This document shows positions 62,921 to 64,000 of a stretch of DNA of 64,000 nt, one piece after another. How positions within the stretch are numbered: position 1 is the first letter of the stretch; every line of letters begins with the position of its first letter. This DNA comes from Sphingobium quisquiliarum P25 (GTDB lineage Bacteria; Pseudomonadota; Alphaproteobacteria; Sphingomonadales; Sphingomonadaceae), in NCBI RefSeq assembly GCF_000445065.1, contig NZ_ATHO01000109.1, positions 1-64,000 of the forward strand, read 5' to 3'. The notes below the pieces were generated by a model. The model worked only from the letters and a program-made list of their open reading frames with translations. It was not told where the DNA came from and did not search any database. Position numbers and translations under genes: made by a program.

Positions 62921-63231
62921 CTAGAAGTATGCCTCACCGTGACTGACCATATTCCGGTCTCCATTGCAGCCGGTGACCAGGAGATTGACCGTACGGCCGG
63001 ACGATGCTGCCGTCATCATGAGCGCGGTGAACTCCGTGAAGTTCGTTGCGGAACGCTGGATATGAAAAAAGGCGCTTCCGCATGGGCCGTTTAGATTCAT
63101 CTCCACACCCTGTCTGATGGATCGGCCCAGATCCTGACGATTCTCCCCTCCTTCCAGCCCGACGTCTGCGCTTCGGCGGGAAGAGCTGCCACAAGGCAGA
63201 GGATCGCCGGTACAGGCTTCCGCAGATGCAT
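62921..63231 (-). pseudogene. Small secreted protein gene split by a frameshift
   Basis: ATG 63231 (GGAAAAGATC upstream) encodes a signal peptide (MHLRKPVPAILCLVAALPAE, then AQTSGWKEGRIVRIWADPSD), but the frame stops at TGA 63097-63099. The next frame continues directly (NLNGPCGSAFFHIQRSATNF, ALMMTAASSGRTVNLLVTGC) to TAG at 62921. Joined, the two halves make a normal about 100-residue exported protein with two Cys in the second half, like small secreted proteins common in proteobacteria. The frameshift lies at about 63095-63106. Confidence 0.55.
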
Positions 63232-63392
63232 GATCTTTTCCTTCCTGACTGTTTCAGCAGATCGGGTGTGACGGAGATGCGTTAAGGCATGATTGCACCT
63301 GCTGCCGGGCTGGTGGACGCGATAGCCTCCCATTTCCTGCAGAAGGGGTGAAGACGAATGGACTGCCCGCGATGGCTGGTCCGGTTGCATAG

Positions 63393-63608
63393 TTAGTTGA
63401 AGATCTCCTCCGATGCCGGCCTGGGCGGGAGGCGGAGCGCAGCGGAGCCGAGCGGCCAGGCTGGCATCTTGATCGTTTCGGGCGCCGGTGGGCGATAACC
63501 GAGGCTGCTATGGGGGCGGGCCCGGTTGTAGTGATCGCGCCACCAGCCGGTGACGAGCCTGACAATCCGTTTCGCTACTTCAACTCGTCGTCCGAGGTGA
63601 TCCGGCTG
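63393..63608 (-). mobile_element. IS3-family transposase, C-terminal remnant
   Basis: The minus-strand frame [40 protein letters not shown] to a TAA at 63393-63395 is the end of an IS3-family OrfB (DDE integrase) with its typical RPHSSLGYRPP motif. No catalytic DDE residues or start remain. Its 5' side runs straight into the broken uppP gene at about 63605-63610, so the IS is truncated and the junction records an insertion followed by deletion. Confidence 0.8.
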
Positions 63609-63609
63609 G

Positions 63610-63801
63610 AAAATACAGCAGAACGGCCGCCTCCGTGCCGATCTGGGTGATCGCGGTAAACGCCGCGCCCGGGTCCGTCCCCGAGGGCAGGAACTCGCCG
63701 GCCAGCCGAAGATGGGCGCTGGATGAAATCGGCAGAAACTCGGTCAGCCCCTGGATGACCCCCAGGATGGCGGCTTCGACCCACGACAAATACGCACTCA
63801 A
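63610..63801 (-). pseudogene. uppP: Truncated undecaprenyl-diphosphatase (UppP/BacA) gene
   Basis: From TTG 63801 the frame gives [32 protein letters not shown] and [20 protein letters not shown], the first third of UppP including the ExxxE-like and PISSSxH active-site region. After LLYF the sequence changes into IS3 DNA and stops at 63580. The remaining membrane helices and the second catalytic Arg region are missing, so the product cannot work. UppP recycles undecaprenyl-PP for peptidoglycan and exopolysaccharide; another copy must exist elsewhere. Confidence 0.85.
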
Positions 63802-63832
63802 ACTTTTTCCCCTGACGCCGTCGCACCAGGCG

Positions 63833-64000
63833 CTAAGCCCGTTCGCGAACCATCAGAACGTCCATGTTCACGGCGGACAGAAGTGCTTCTGCCTGGCTCC
63901 CGATCGTTGCATGAGCAAAGCCGCTGCGCCCATGCGTGCCCAGCACCAGCAGGTCGGCGTTCGCTTCGCTCAGCGCATTGACCACGACCGTGCCTGTTTC
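63833..64000 (-). CDS. Universal stress protein (UspA family), C-terminal part, cut by window end
   Basis: The frame enters from the right window edge and ends at TAG 63833-63835. Visible residues end the Usp fold: [36 protein letters not shown] and [17 protein letters not shown]...GS is the ATP-binding G-2x-G-9x-G(S/T) motif. Its stop lies 31 nt upstream of the uppP start on the same strand, so the two were probably one operon before the IS event. Confidence 0.85.
   Translation of the reverse strand, partial: ETGTVVVNALSEANADLLVLGTHGRSGFAHATIGSQAEALLSAVNMDVLMVRERA

Overview
The window looks like a chromosomal segment of a high-GC alphaproteobacterium, most plausibly a sphingomonad (Sphingobium/Sphingomonas/Novosphingobium type). 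This rests on the gene families present (CBP3-type ubiquinol-cytochrome c chaperone, YceD, BamE, an EipA/DUF1134 protein, DUF2924/DUF3489 recombinase operon) and on the mix of exopolysaccharide and type I secretion genes. No species can be named from sequence reading alone.

Layout. (1) 1-16 kb is a surface-protein secretion locus. It holds the start of a giant T1SS adhesin with a LapA/BapA-like retention module, an atypical NarL-type regulator, an ABC permease/ATPase plus HlyD adaptor preceded by a PAS-LuxR regulator, and a divergent set: TolC-like protein, two calcium-binding RTX proteins and a secreted M23 peptidase. A second PAS-LuxR gene closes it. (2) 17-23 kb is an AraC-type regulator divergent from five tightly coupled genes (sulfotransferase, DUF1214, VOC protein, TIM-barrel isomerase-like, Gfo/Idh/MocA oxidoreductase); the pathway is not recognisable. 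(3) 23-48.4 kb is a Wzx/Wzy-type exopolysaccharide locus. It has an initiating phosphoglycosyltransferase, four GT4 glycosyltransferases, flippase, polymerase, Wzc-like co-polymerase/kinase, a short OPX protein paired with a beta-barrel protein, a WbpM-like dehydratase, aminotransferase, formyltransferase, PIG-L deacetylase, sulfotransferase, ATP-grasp and HAD proteins, a pectate-lyase-like lipoprotein, a probable 2OG oxygenase and two more atypical NarL-type regulators. (4) 48.5-52.2 kb is housekeeping: bamE, cytochrome bc1 chaperone, yceD, dinB, eipA. (5) 52.4 kb is tRNA-Ser(GCU), followed to the window end by a mosaic island of mobile and broken genes: ParB-methyltransferase, DUF5681, AbrB-like, SMUG2-type glycosylase, a recombinase-helicase chimera, DUF2924, DUF3489, an IS3 remnant cutting uppP, and a universal stress protein.

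How it fits together. Regions 1 and 3 together can build a cell-surface matrix: a capsule or exopolysaccharide probably carrying a 4-amino-4,6-dideoxy sugar that can be N-formylated and possibly sulfated, plus calcium-binding RTX proteins and a giant adhesin exported by one T1SS. Five LuxR-family regulators sit among these genes. All three receiver-type ones lack part of the canonical phosphorylation site, which suggests control not driven by ordinary phosphotransfer. The strongest oddities are those regulators, the promoter with a 12-bp palindrome in its spacer at 2359-2386, the recombinase-helicase fusion at 59-61.8 kb and the unassigned five-gene operon at 18-23 kb.
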